Counted from the stretch's first letter, positions 39,211 to 48,132 are shown. The stretch: 64,000 bases of DNA from an uncultured Prevotellaceae bacterium (GCA_900318995.1 ONMR01000001.1:186001-250000), one strand, 5' to 3'. Notes: generated by a model not told the origin, from the letters alone. Translations and numbers: made by a program.

Positions 39211-40539
39211 ATGAAAAAGTATTTGAATATGTATGCTGACCGCCAGGACTACGCCAGTGAGTCCCGTCCTGCCGATGGCAGCGTAGTCAGTAAGATAGGT
39301 CCTGACGTACAGTATGACGGAGTGAACGTAGAAGTGCTTGACCCCGAGGTAGGCGATGCTGTCTATCATGATCCGGACGGCAAGCTGCACTACTTTAAGC
39401 ATGACACCATACGCCAGTCTCAGATGCCCAACATCTTCACACGTGTGGGTGTCGTCCTGCCCGAGGCATCAGGCCGTATCCTTATCGGTCACGTGTTCGG
39501 CGCCGATAAGAAGTGGGCTGACGTGTTCCGCTGGGTGGTGACCGGCTCTGCCATGACGGACGGTGCATCGCACACCGCTACCTTCGCTGTCGGAGCAGAC
39601 AGTGTAGAGGTCACCTGGCAGGCCACAACCATTGAGGGCTTTGCCAGCGCAGTGCAGTCGGCCATCGGTGCTCAGTCTTTCGGTGGCCATTCCTTCAGCT
39701 GCTATGCTGACGGTGACAAGGTATACATCCAGCATGACACATACACCACCTGGAAGGAGCCTACCTTCAGCGGCCTCACCCTGACAAGGGATATCGGCAC
39801 GAAGATCACCGCCGACTCCAACGCTTACAAGGAGAATGGTGTCGGCAGCGAGGGTGCCGTATACTCACTGTCAAGGGCCATCGCCGCTCTGAGCAGCGAC
39901 CGTACCGAGTCGTGGGCCAACCCGACCACCGATGTGGTATCCAACCCGACCTATCCGGTATGTCTGCCGGCATACCTGGGTGAGTCTGCAGTGGCCGGTG
40001 CTGATCACTGCGCATGGCTGCGCGCCAAGTACGGCGAGGGCTTTGATGGTTGGGTGAACTTCCTGAAGTCTATGATGCCGCGCATCCCCGCCTCACGCGG
40101 CGCCCTGCGTAATGCCCTCTCTGACGGTTGGAAGAATACCTATGCTCACGCATACGACACATACAAGACACCGGCCGGTGTCATCAAGCCTCTGTATCCC
40201 GCCTTTGACTATGCCGCCAGCATCGGCTATCCGGTCAAGGGTCTGGAACAGGGTCGCTGGTTCGTGCCGTCGCTCCGCACTATGTCTGAGATCAAGGCTG
40301 TCATCACCATGGGAGGTATCGGAGTGTCAGCTGCTACAGCAGATGTCATCACCCGCACCTTGAACGCCATGGGTGGCACCATAGAGTCCAACTCCGCCCT
40401 CATGTGGTGTTCAGGTCGGTACTACACCGTCAACGCCTGGCTCGCTCACGGTGGCGTCGCGTTCCTGAACGGCTACATCTTCTACGGCACTTACCGTGTG
40501 TGGCCCTGCGTGCTTCTTGAAAGAAACCTTGAATCTTGA
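39211..40539 (+). CDS. DGR target: tail protein with C-type lectin-like C-terminus
   Basis: The product has 442 residues. The N-terminal 100 residues contain a DPEVGDAVYHDPDGKLHYF segment. A FISUMP/CLec-like domain follows in the second half (AIAALSSDRTESWANP, ESAVAGADHCAWLRAKYG, WFVPSLRTMSEIKAV). The end is the variable repeat (codons 395-434; ALMWCSGRYY to RVWPCV), then LLERNLES. Trp397, Gly, Trp and the C-terminal RVWPC frame the surface loops, so the 12 codons that differ from the template lie in a ligand-binding face, as in the Bordetella phage Mtd fold. Stop codons cannot arise from changes in AAC codons. Its role is adhesion and probably receptor switching. Confidence 0.8.
   Translation: MKKYLNMYADRQDYASESRPADGSVVSKIGPDVQYDGVNVEVLDPEVGDAVYHDPDGKLHYFKHDTIRQSQMPNIFTRVGVVLPEASGRILIGHVFGADKKWADVFRWVVTGSAMTDGASHTATFAVGADSVEVTWQATTIEGFASAVQSAIGAQSFGGHSFSCYADGDKVYIQHDTYTTWKEPTFSGLTLTRDIGTKITADSNAYKENGVGSEGAVYSLSRAIAALSSDRTESWANPTTDVVSNPTYPVCLPAYLGESAVAGADHCAWLRAKYGEGFDGWVNFLKSMMPRIPASRGALRNALSDGWKNTYAHAYDTYKTPAGVIKPLYPAFDYAASIGYPVKGLEQGRWFVPSLRTMSEIKAVITMGGIGVSAATADVITRTLNAMGGTIESNSALMWCSGRYYTVNAWLAHGGVAFLNGYIFYGTYRVWPCVLLERNLES
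40393..40512 (+). repeat. Variable repeat (VR) of the DGR
   Basis: These 120 bases align without gaps to the TR at 41075-41194. Eighteen positions differ, all adenine in the TR (9 A to T, 6 A to G, 3 A to C); the 87 non-A positions are all identical. The last 15 bases (GTGTGGCCCTGCGTG) are identical in both and form the probable IMH-like end. Confidence 0.95.
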
Positions 40540-40546
40540 ACTTAAT

Positions 40547-40570
40547 ACCAGCGGCCTCCGTGCCGCTGGT
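40547..40570 (+). promoter_or_regulatory. Hairpin downstream of the VR
   Basis: ACCAGCGGC (40547-40555) and GCCGCTGGT (40562-40570) form a perfect 9-bp stem with a 6-nt loop, 34 bases after the VR and just after the stop codon of the target gene. Hairpins or cruciforms just after the VR aid retrohoming in the Bordetella phage DGR. It could also be a plain terminator, but no T-tract follows. Confidence 0.65.
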
Positions 40571-40579
40571 TGATTGAAT

Positions 40580-41023
40580 ATGAAACAGGATAAGGCAGGA
40601 GTCTATGTCGATGCCAAGAAACTGCGCAGGTGCTTGCATGCTGCGCAGTTCTGTATGACTAAGGCTGACCGCATAATATACAGTACTCCGGCACTCATCG
40701 CCTGTGGTGATATTATCGGTTACTTCCAGCTGGCGTATGACATTCCGGAACAGAGGGAGTATTATATCCACATGTTCATCAAGTCGTTTGCCGTGCTGCG
40801 TGCCGACATAGAGGAGATGTTCGAGCTGGAGATCATCCGTCCGTCCAGCACCACGGCCATCGTCATGAACGACAAGGAAAAGGAGTCTGTCAACGGCCGT
40901 CAGCTCCTGCTGCGTATCATTGAACTGCTTGCCAGGATAGATGAAGGTATCAACAAGTGGCGGTTGAGCCTGAAGGTGGGGACACGACCGGCTGAGTCCC
41001 AGCCGGCAGCACCTAAAGAATGA
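40580..41023 (+). CDS. avd: DGR accessory protein, Avd-like
   Basis: The 147-residue product is mostly helical (four long helices: KKLRRCLHAAQFCMTKADRI, GDIIGYFQLAYDIPEQREYYIHM, FAVLRADIEEMFELE, RQLLLRIIELLARIDEGINKWRL). It matches the four-helix bundle of accessory variability determinants, which form a pentamer that binds RT and TR RNA. It stands between VR gene and TR, the usual place. The ATG at 40580 was chosen over TTG at 40574. Confidence 0.8.
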   Translation: MKQDKAGVYVDAKKLRRCLHAAQFCMTKADRIIYSTPALIACGDIIGYFQLAYDIPEQREYYIHMFIKSFAVLRADIEEMFELEIIRPSSTTAIVMNDKEKESVNGRQLLLRIIELLARIDEGINKWRLSLKVGTRPAESQPAAPKE

Positions 41024-41074
41024 AGGAGCACATGCCGTCATTTACGGCTACAACCAAGATAATGTGCCCAATGG

Positions 41075-41194
41075 TCCGCCAACATGTGGTGTTCAGGTCG
41101 GTACAACACCAACAACGCCTGGAACGCTAACGGTGGCAACGCGTACCTGAACAACAACAACTTCTACAACACTAACCGTGTGTGGCCCTGCGTG
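41075..41194 (+). repeat. Template repeat (TR) of the DGR
   Basis: It has 33 adenines in 120 bases. Read in the VR frame it holds 13 AAC codons, which after adenine mutagenesis can give many amino acids but no stop. It lies 52 bases after avd and 25 bases before the RT start. Transcribed TR RNA plus flanks is expected to be the RT template. Confidence 0.95.
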
Positions 41195-41219
41195 AATCAT
41201 TCCGTAACGTACCATCCCT

Positions 41220-42431
41220 ATGATTACACTGGAAGATTTGTACACTGCCATGCTGCGCACCCGGAAAAACAAGCGCAACTCTGCCGACTCTGTTGAGTTT
41301 GAGTTGCACTGGGAGCGTAACCTGTGTCAGATCAAGAGAGATATCGACAATCACACCTTCAGGCCGACCGCCTATACCTTCATACGCCGCTATCCCAAAC
41401 CCCGCGAGGTCTTTGCCTGCTGCTTCGCCCTGCGTCTGCTCCATCACTATCTGGATATCCGCATGCGGCCGCTCATAGAGATGGAACTGACCACCCGCAC
41501 CTATAACAACCGCGAGGGTTACGGCCAGTATGCCGCCGTCAACAAAGTCATAGAGGACATGTATGACGTGAGCCACGGCTATACCCGTGACGCGTATTAC
41601 ATACAGCTGGACCTTCAGGGTTATTTCCCCAACGCCAGACAGGACTATGCGTTCAGTCTCCTGGAAGAACTGATGCTCCGCCGCTATCACGGTGCCGACC
41701 TCGACGAGATGCACTACATCCTTCAGGTATCGATATTCTCCTATCCCACATGGCACTGCACCCGCCGCACACCTATATGGCAGTGGGTGGACATTCCCAA
41801 GGGCAAGAGTCTGTTTGAGAAACCTCCCGGCATCGGAGGTGCTATCGGCCATCTCATCTGGCAGAACACCATGAACTACTATCTGAACGTTCTGGACCAC
41901 TGGGCTGTTGATGAGTGTGGGCTTCATTATGTCCGTTTCGTTGATGACATTGTGATATGTACTGACAACAAGGAGGTGGTGCTGTCCATGCTGCCGGAAT
42001 TCCGCCGCCGACTGGCGCTGGTAGGCTGCGTGATGCATCCGCACAAGTTCTACTGTCAGCACTGGAGTAAGGGTATCACATTCCTGGGTGTGCACATCAA
42101 GATAGACCGTATCTACGTGGATGACCGCACTCTGCGCCGCGCCCGTCACATGCTGTCCACCTTCAGCAGCTGCTGCCGTCAGGATAAGATAGACAGTTTC
42201 ATTGCGAGCATGAACAGCTACCTGGGCCTGCTCAAGGGCCGTAACGAGTATAACAACATTATGAGGCTCATTGAGGCTATCCCTGAGAAGTGGCTGAAAT
42301 ATGTGCGGTTCGTCAGCGAGCGTCTGTGTATAAACGCCAGGGACGGATATCATCACCTTGAGGTACTGGCCCGCCGGTATCACTTGTCGGACAGATGGCT
42401 GGTTAAAAGTAAAAAGAACAAAAGAGGATAA
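41220..42431 (+). CDS. DGR reverse transcriptase
   Basis: The 403-residue enzyme copies the TR RNA into cDNA with errors at A. The catalytic triad is Asp131 in YIQLDLQGYFPN and Asp242-Asp243 in RFVDD. The DGR-type motif 4 is present as GIGGAIGHLIWQ (about residues 204-215), where other RTs have QGxxxSP. Length fits DGR RTs (about 300-450). It has no RNase H or endonuclease domain, as expected. It ends 3 bases before the holin-like gene. Confidence 0.93.
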   Translation: MITLEDLYTAMLRTRKNKRNSADSVEFELHWERNLCQIKRDIDNHTFRPTAYTFIRRYPKPREVFACCFALRLLHHYLDIRMRPLIEMELTTRTYNNREGYGQYAAVNKVIEDMYDVSHGYTRDAYYIQLDLQGYFPNARQDYAFSLLEELMLRRYHGADLDEMHYILQVSIFSYPTWHCTRRTPIWQWVDIPKGKSLFEKPPGIGGAIGHLIWQNTMNYYLNVLDHWAVDECGLHYVRFVDDIVICTDNKEVVLSMLPEFRRRLALVGCVMHPHKFYCQHWSKGITFLGVHIKIDRIYVDDRTLRRARHMLSTFSSCCRQDKIDSFIASMNSYLGLLKGRNEYNNIMRLIEAIPEKWLKYVRFVSERLCINARDGYHHLEVLARRYHLSDRWLVKSKKNKRG

Positions 42432-42434
42432 TCG

Positions 42435-42692
42435 ATGCAGAAAGAACCGTCAACCACAAGAGTACAGGCCGTCATGGCCGCCTGTTCGTTCATGGTCGGG
42501 ACGATAATAGCATGTGTATGCCTGTTCGTCATCGAGCCACGTGGTGAGATTACCAACTCGGCCATCACACTGGTGAGTGAATTTCTAATATTAGCAGGTG
42601 CTCTGCTCGGCGTTAAGGTGGTGTTCGACGTCAAGCTGCAGCAGTTCCGAAACGAAATCGAAAAAGAGATAAAGAACAATGAAAACGCTTGA
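42435..42692 (+). CDS. Holin-like membrane protein
   Basis: The 85-residue product has two hydrophobic segments (VMAACSFMVGTIIACVCLFV and ITLVSEFLILAGALLGVKVVF) and a charged C-terminal helix. This fits a class II-type holin. Its place before a lysis-type gene supports it. It overlaps the next gene by 14 bases. Confidence 0.6.
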   Translation: MQKEPSTTRVQAVMAACSFMVGTIIACVCLFVIEPRGEITNSAITLVSEFLILAGALLGVKVVFDVKLQQFRNEIEKEIKNNENA

Positions 42693-43122
42693 GTTGATAC
42701 TTGACCGCCGCTATCCCAAGGACAAGTACACCATAGGTATACTGACATGTGAGGGCAAGCGGATATGTGAAGTGCTGGAGCTGCCCGTTAAGGGTACACA
42801 TCACGGCAAGACCGCCATACCGGCCGGTCGTTATGAAATAGATATGAATACCGTATCCCCCAAGTTCGCCACCCGCTTCTGGGCGGCGATATTCAAAGGT
42901 ATCGTGCCATGGCTCAAGAATGTGCCCGGCCGCAGCAGGATTCTCATCCATCCAGGTAACAGCGTGGAGGATACGGATGGCTGTCTGCTACCGGGCAACA
43001 ACAGAGAGAAGGGTAAGGTGTTGGATAGCAGTGCCTGTTACCTGACCCTCTTTAAGGGATATCTTCGCCCTGCCGCCGAGACTGGCCGTCAGATCTTCAT
43101 AACTATCAAGGACCATGAGTAA
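42679..43122 (+). CDS. DUF5675 protein, possible endolysin
   Basis: The 147-residue soluble protein has the DUF5675 pattern: LILDRRYPKDKYTIGILTCEGKRICEVLELP, AIPAGRYEIDMNTVSPKF, RILIHPGNSVEDTDGCLLPG. The HPGN and DTDGC sites resemble L,D-transpeptidase-type or similar cell-wall enzymes (a His and a Cys). Such proteins sit beside holins in Bacteroidetes phages. Enzymatic action is inference. Confidence 0.65.
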   Translation: MKTLELILDRRYPKDKYTIGILTCEGKRICEVLELPVKGTHHGKTAIPAGRYEIDMNTVSPKFATRFWAAIFKGIVPWLKNVPGRSRILIHPGNSVEDTDGCLLPGNNREKGKVLDSSACYLTLFKGYLRPAAETGRQIFITIKDHE

Positions 43123-43717
43123 AAAGACACTACTGATAATCGCGGGTTACCTGCTGATGCTGATAACCATCTACATACAGGACCGCCAGATAGATAGTCT
43201 GAAGCTGGATCGCGACAGGTATAAGGTCAACGCCGAGACTCTGATGGAGCGCTCCGAGACCTTTCGTGTAAGGGATTCTCTGAGTGCAGCGAGGGTGGGC
43301 GTTCTGGAGCTGTCGGTCAAGGAACTTGAGAAATACCGCGCCGATGACGCCGCTCTGATAAAGGAACTCACCGGCAAAAACCGCGATCTGGACCGTATCA
43401 ATAAGGCACAGGCATCCACCATCATTACGCTGCGCGATATCCCCAGAGATACAGTCGTCATCATAGACTCTATACCGATACCTGCCAAGAAAGTGCACTG
43501 CGGTGATGAGTGGTACACCTTCGACGGTATCCTGACCGCTGATGATTTCCATGGTACCATGGCCAGCCGTGATGAGCTGCTGCTGACCGAGACGGTGAAG
43601 TACAAGAAGATCCTTTTTTGGAAAACAAAAAAGGTCAAGGACCGAGAAATGGTGGCCGTGTCAAGGAATCCGCACACCACCATCACCAAGGTTGAGCACA
43701 TTATCATAGACAAATAA
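43115..43717 (+). CDS. Membrane-anchored coiled-coil lysis protein, spanin-like
   Basis: The 200-residue protein has one N-terminal membrane segment (TLLIIAGYLLMLITIYI), then a long coiled coil (residues about 25-110) and a C-terminal domain with KYKKILFWKTKKVKDREMV. The form and place resemble an i-spanin/Rz of Gram-negative phages. No separate Rz1-like lipoprotein frame was found inside it. It overlaps the previous gene by 8 bases. Confidence 0.6.
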   Translation: MSKKTLLIIAGYLLMLITIYIQDRQIDSLKLDRDRYKVNAETLMERSETFRVRDSLSAARVGVLELSVKELEKYRADDAALIKELTGKNRDLDRINKAQASTIITLRDIPRDTVVIIDSIPIPAKKVHCGDEWYTFDGILTADDFHGTMASRDELLLTETVKYKKILFWKTKKVKDREMVAVSRNPHTTITKVEHIIIDK

Positions 43718-43780
43718 TCAAGATAGGGTCTGGGAGACCAGGTTTCTAATTGTTTTCATAATAATATAAATTTAAAAGAA

Positions 43781-43812
43781 AGCAATGGCTGTCCGTGAGG
43801 ATGGCCATTGCT
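43781..43812. terminator. Bidirectional terminator between late genes and integrase
   Basis: AGCAATGGCTGTCC (43781-43794) pairs over 14 bp (two G-U) with GGATGGCCATTGCT (43799-43812) around a GTGA loop. On the minus strand a T-rich stretch follows. It ends the converging late and integrase transcripts. Confidence 0.8.
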
Positions 43813-43839
43813 GTTTGTTGTGCATTTCTGCACAACGAA

Positions 43840-44994
43840 TCACTGCGCAAGGCCGCTCAGCCGCTCAGCCTGTTTCTGTATCATCGGACGCTGCACCTTT
43901 GCGTATATCATTGTGGTTTGGATGTTCTTATGCCCCATCATCTTCTGTAGGATCTCTACCGGTACTCCGTTGCCCAGCGCGACCGTAGTGGCAAAGGTGT
44001 GCCTTCCGTTATGGGTACTTATGCGTTTATGTATCCCAAGCAGGTCGAGCAGTTCGACCAGCACCCGCCTATAGTTGTCATAGGGCAGGTGCGGGATGGT
44101 GTAGTTATACCGCTCCAGGATACGCTTTGTCTGTGGCAATATCACCGTCGTGTAGTAACCTCCGGTCTTGACGCGGCGGCCGCTCAACGTATCATCTGTA
44201 ATGTTCTGAAAGTCGGCGGCCATCAGATCTGTGAAGCACAGGCCTGTCCAGATCTGGAGCAAAAACAGGTCACGGACATGCTGCGTATAGAGGCTGCGTG
44301 ACTCAAACCGTTCTATGCGGTGTATCTCATCCATCGTTAGGACCTCCCTGGGTCTTGACTCCCCTTTATCGGTCTTGATACATGTGTAAGGGTTGGCTTT
44401 CATGAGCCCCGCCCGGACCGCTCTGCCGATGTAGGCCTTGATGATCTTATGATAGTTATAGATGGAAGTCTGCATCATCGGCCGCTTATTGACGGTACGG
44501 GTATGCAGTATCTTGTCGAGTGCATTGATGGTGCTGACTGTGAGCTGACAGAAATCTGTGATATGCTGCTCCATCAGGAACTGTAGCACGGTGCGGTGAT
44601 GTATCAGTGTGCTGGCTGCCAGCCGGCGGCTATCCATCTCTGCGCGCATGAAGTCAATAAACCCGGTCCCGCCACCTGACTGCCGTATCTTGAGAGTGTC
44701 GAGCATAGACCACGAAAAACACTCACCGTCATCATTACACCTGTTGACGATATCGATGATGGCCCGCTGATGATGTTGGAGTATGATGTTAAGCTGCGAG
44801 GCGTCGGGACGTGACACAACCTGTTCGGCAGTGAACTGACCCAGATAAACCTTAACGCCTGTAGATAGGAACTTCCGCTCACCGTTGATGGTCACGGATA
44901 ACTGGATGAGACCCCTTGTCGGGTTCTTTGCTGTGGGCTTGGTAGCCACATGTTTGCGGTCAAATACCGCACTTACTTTAATAGTGTTGAGCAT
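43840..44994 (-). CDS. int: Tyrosine recombinase (phage integrase)
   Basis: The 384-residue integrase has an N-terminal arm-binding and SAM-like core domain and a catalytic domain with HNGRHTFATTV (His and Arg), MMGHKNIQTT (His) and MIYAKV (Tyr near residue 366). At the first Arg position it has TGLCFTDL, i.e. Cys instead of Arg, as in IntDOT-type Bacteroides recombinases where this Arg is also absent. It is encoded towards the phage interior, beside attR. It catalyses recombination at tRNA-Asn. Confidence 0.9.
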   Translation of the reverse strand: MLNTIKVSAVFDRKHVATKPTAKNPTRGLIQLSVTINGERKFLSTGVKVYLGQFTAEQVVSRPDASQLNIILQHHQRAIIDIVNRCNDDGECFSWSMLDTLKIRQSGGGTGFIDFMRAEMDSRRLAASTLIHHRTVLQFLMEQHITDFCQLTVSTINALDKILHTRTVNKRPMMQTSIYNYHKIIKAYIGRAVRAGLMKANPYTCIKTDKGESRPREVLTMDEIHRIERFESRSLYTQHVRDLFLLQIWTGLCFTDLMAADFQNITDDTLSGRRVKTGGYYTTVILPQTKRILERYNYTIPHLPYDNYRRVLVELLDLLGIHKRISTHNGRHTFATTVALGNGVPVEILQKMMGHKNIQTTMIYAKVQRPMIQKQAERLSGLAQ

Positions 44995-45183
44995 AATGTT
45001 ATTTATTATGCCTCAACAGCTGCCGGATGTTACCTGTTTGGTATCAATGGCGGTATCTGTTTGGTATCACTTTTGTGGCCTAAAATGGCCCGAAGTGTGC
45101 TGTTTTTACCGCCAGGATAATGAGCTAAGAACTAATAAAATGAGCGAAACGCCATTTAATCAGCATATTAGTCATTATTTCTG

Positions 45184-45199
45184 TGCGCTCCTTCTAGGA
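45184..45199. other. attR core, 16 bp
   Basis: Identical to 14206-14221 and overlapping the 3' end of the tRNA-Asn gene (acceptor strand and part of the T-stem). Integration here rebuilds the tRNA. Confidence 0.85.
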
Positions 45200-45259
45200 C
45201 TTGAACCTAGGACCCCCTGATTAACAGTCAGATGCTCTAACCAACTGAGCTAAAGAAGC
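45186..45259 (-). tRNA. tRNA-Asn(GTT)
   Basis: Minus-strand cloverleaf: acceptor GCTTCTT/AAGGAGC, D-arm with AGTTGGTTA loop, anticodon loop CTGTTAA (anticodon GTT), T-arm CTAGG-TTCAAGT-CCTAG, discriminator G. It is intact and is the integration site. Confidence 0.95.
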
Positions 45260-45392
45260 TTTTTGCCGCACTTGGAGCATTACTGCTCTCAAACGCGGTG
45301 CAAATTTACCGCCTTTTTTGGAATATCCAACATCTGAGAGCAAAAAAATGGTGCATGAGGCTAAAAATTCAGCTATAAAGCCAAAAAATATA

Positions 45393-45400
45393 TATCTTCG
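45393..45400 (+). promoter_or_regulatory. -7 box for the S41 protease
   Basis: TATCTTCG is a near match to TAnnTTTG. It supports a start at 45429 rather than further upstream. Confidence 0.45.
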
Positions 45401-45428
45401 CAAAACACAACCAAATGCAAAAACCACT

Positions 45429-47090
45429 ATGAGGAGATTTGTCGGGAGTTTTGTCCTGTTTACCATAACGGTTCTGTCTGTTTCGGGTGTCAAGGCCCAG
45501 AAAACCGAGGATCATAACTTTGAAATTGCCAAGAATCTGGAGATTTTCCATGATATTGTAAATGAATTGGACCGTTTCTATGTGGATACGATAAACCCGG
45601 CCAAGACCGTAGAGACCGGCATCAGGGCTATGTTAGGTAGTATAGACCCTTATACAGAGTATTTCCCGGAGAAGGATATGAATGACCTTAAGATGCTTAC
45701 TACGGGTAAGTATGCCGGTATAGGTGCTGTAATACGTCAGTATACCGGTCGTGATTACATCTATATTGACGAACCGTATGAGAACATGCCTGCAGCGAGA
45801 TATGGTCTGAAGGGAGGTGATGAGATACTGAGTATAGACGGCGAAAGCATGAAAGGCAAGCAGTCATCTTACGTGAGTGACCATCTGCGCGGTGAGGCCG
45901 ATACCAAACTGATTGTAACGGTACGTCGTCCGGGGGTACCGGATTCTATAGATGTTGAGGTTGTCCGCAGTGTGATTGCGCTGCCGTCTGTTCCGTATTA
46001 CGGAATGTGGAAGGGTTATGGCTATATCATGTTGGAACAGTTCACTGAGAACTGCTCAAAGGATGTGATGTCGGCATTGGTCGATCTCAAGGAGAAGGGG
46101 GCCAAGGGCATAATACTTGACCTTCGCGGTAACGGCGGCGGTCTGCTCCAGGAGGCTGTCGACGTGGTGGGACTGTTCGTGCCCAAAAACACTAAACTGG
46201 TTGAGACACGCGGTAAGATTCCACAGGCTGCAAATACATATGTAACCAGACGTAACCCTATTGACGAGACTATTCCACTGGTGGTGTTGACCGATGAGCA
46301 GTCGGCATCGGCATCGGAGATAGTTGCCGGATCGCTTCAGGATCTGGACCGTGCGGTAATAGTAGGTACGCGCACGTTTGGAAAAGGCTTGGTTCAGACC
46401 ACCCGTATGATGCCTTTCAACGGTACTCTCAAGGTTACCACTGCCAAGTATTACATTCCAAGCGGCCGGTGCATCCAGGAGATTGACTACTCAAAAAGGA
46501 ATGACAAAGGACAGGCGCAGCATATCCCTGACAGTTTGACTAAGGTATTTTATACTGCTGCGGGCCGCCCGGTCCGTGACGGAGGCGGAATCCGTCCAGA
46601 TGTGGTGTGCAAGCCTGATACCATGCCCGATATCCTGTATGCTATATCGCAGAATGTGGTGTTGTTTGATTTTGTGAACGAGTGGTGCAGCAAACACCCC
46701 TCAATTGCTCCGATGGATGAGTTTGTGCTGACTGATGATGATTACAACGCTTTCAAGGATTTTGTGTGCAATTCGGATTTTGAGTTTGTAAGCAACAGTA
46801 GCAGGGCGTTGGAGTCACTGATGAAGATCGCCCGTGCCGAAGGGCTTGCAGACAAGGCTCAGGATGAGTTCAGGGAATTGCGGGATAAATTGCAGTATGA
46901 CCTTAAGAATGACCTGGATGTATTCCGTACAGACCTGGAGAAACTGATCGCGATAGAGATAGTGGTCCGCTATTATTACCAGCGCGGAGCTGTTGTGCAG
47001 AACATGAAATCAGACAAATTTCTCAAAGAGGCGGTGGTACTGCTTGATGACGCCGGACGTTACCGCTCCATCCTGGCAGCACCCAAGTGA
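45429..47090 (+). CDS. S41 family C-terminal processing peptidase
   Basis: The 553-residue exported protease starts with a signal peptide (MRRFVGSFVLFTITVL, cut near VKAQ). A PDZ domain (AARYGLKGGDEILSIDGESMKG) and the S41 catalytic part follow: GGGLLQEAVDV, the serine in DEQSASASEIVAGSL, the lysine in TFGKGLVQTT. It cleaves C-termini of periplasmic or envelope proteins. The frame is open 37 codons further upstream, but those lie over the promoter. Helical C-terminal extension of about 170 residues is usual in Bacteroidetes. Confidence 0.9.
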   Translation: MRRFVGSFVLFTITVLSVSGVKAQKTEDHNFEIAKNLEIFHDIVNELDRFYVDTINPAKTVETGIRAMLGSIDPYTEYFPEKDMNDLKMLTTGKYAGIGAVIRQYTGRDYIYIDEPYENMPAARYGLKGGDEILSIDGESMKGKQSSYVSDHLRGEADTKLIVTVRRPGVPDSIDVEVVRSVIALPSVPYYGMWKGYGYIMLEQFTENCSKDVMSALVDLKEKGAKGIILDLRGNGGGLLQEAVDVVGLFVPKNTKLVETRGKIPQAANTYVTRRNPIDETIPLVVLTDEQSASASEIVAGSLQDLDRAVIVGTRTFGKGLVQTTRMMPFNGTLKVTTAKYYIPSGRCIQEIDYSKRNDKGQAQHIPDSLTKVFYTAAGRPVRDGGGIRPDVVCKPDTMPDILYAISQNVVLFDFVNEWCSKHPSIAPMDEFVLTDDDYNAFKDFVCNSDFEFVSNSSRALESLMKIARAEGLADKAQDEFRELRDKLQYDLKNDLDVFRTDLEKLIAIEIVVRYYYQRGAVVQNMKSDKFLKEAVVLLDDAGRYRSILAAPK

Positions 47091-47091
47091 T

Positions 47092-47202
47092 TTACTGGAA
47101 AGACAGGTACAGGAACAGGAATACCATAGCCAGAACCAGCACAATCAGTATCAATGAACCCAACAGGAAATTGTTGTTTGATCTTGTAGACCTTCGTCTC
47201 AT
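47092..47202 (-). CDS. Small membrane protein, hypothetical
   Basis: The 36-residue frame from the ATG at 47202 begins with basic MRRRSTRSNNN and continues in one hydrophobic helix (LLGSLILIVLVLAMVFLFLYLSF). The form fits small membrane peptides. It ends one base after the stop of the converging S41 gene. No homology is claimed. Confidence 0.45.
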   Translation of the reverse strand: MRRRSTRSNNNFLLGSLILIVLVLAMVFLFLYLSFQ

Positions 47203-47289
47203 AAATATCCAGTTTTGTGCAAAGCTATCGGTTTTTCTTGTAGATATCATATAAAATCCCGAAAATTGCATCAACTAATCAATTACTGA

Positions 47290-48132
<843 letters not shown>

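Larger units (their letters stand above)
14206..45199 (+). mobile_element. Integrated HK97-like siphovirus prophage with a DGR
   Basis: The element is bounded by 16-bp direct repeats and has a tyrosine integrase beside the intact tRNA-Asn at the right end and a repressor at the left end. The excised circle would be 30,978 bp. Modules in order are lysogeny, early/replication, terminase, HK97-type head, siphovirus tail, fibres, DGR, lysis and integrase. All genes expected of a functional siphovirus are present and none is visibly broken, so it may be inducible. No transposase of the Mu/Hankyphage type is present. Confidence 0.9.

Noticed and set aside
41084-41296. Open frame across the TR as a small protein
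   Set aside because: It encodes the TR in the VR frame and then runs into the RT start; the TR serves as an RNA template, and no start signal is evident.
41172-42383. Open frame of 403 codons on the minus strand
   Set aside because: It is the complement of the reverse transcriptase gene, whose catalytic motifs are clear; the long antisense frame is a by-product of codon use.
14206-45199. Mu-like (Hankyphage-type) transposable prophage
   Set aside because: No MuA/MuB-type transposase is present; there is a tyrosine integrase and a tRNA att site, and the head genes are HK97-type.
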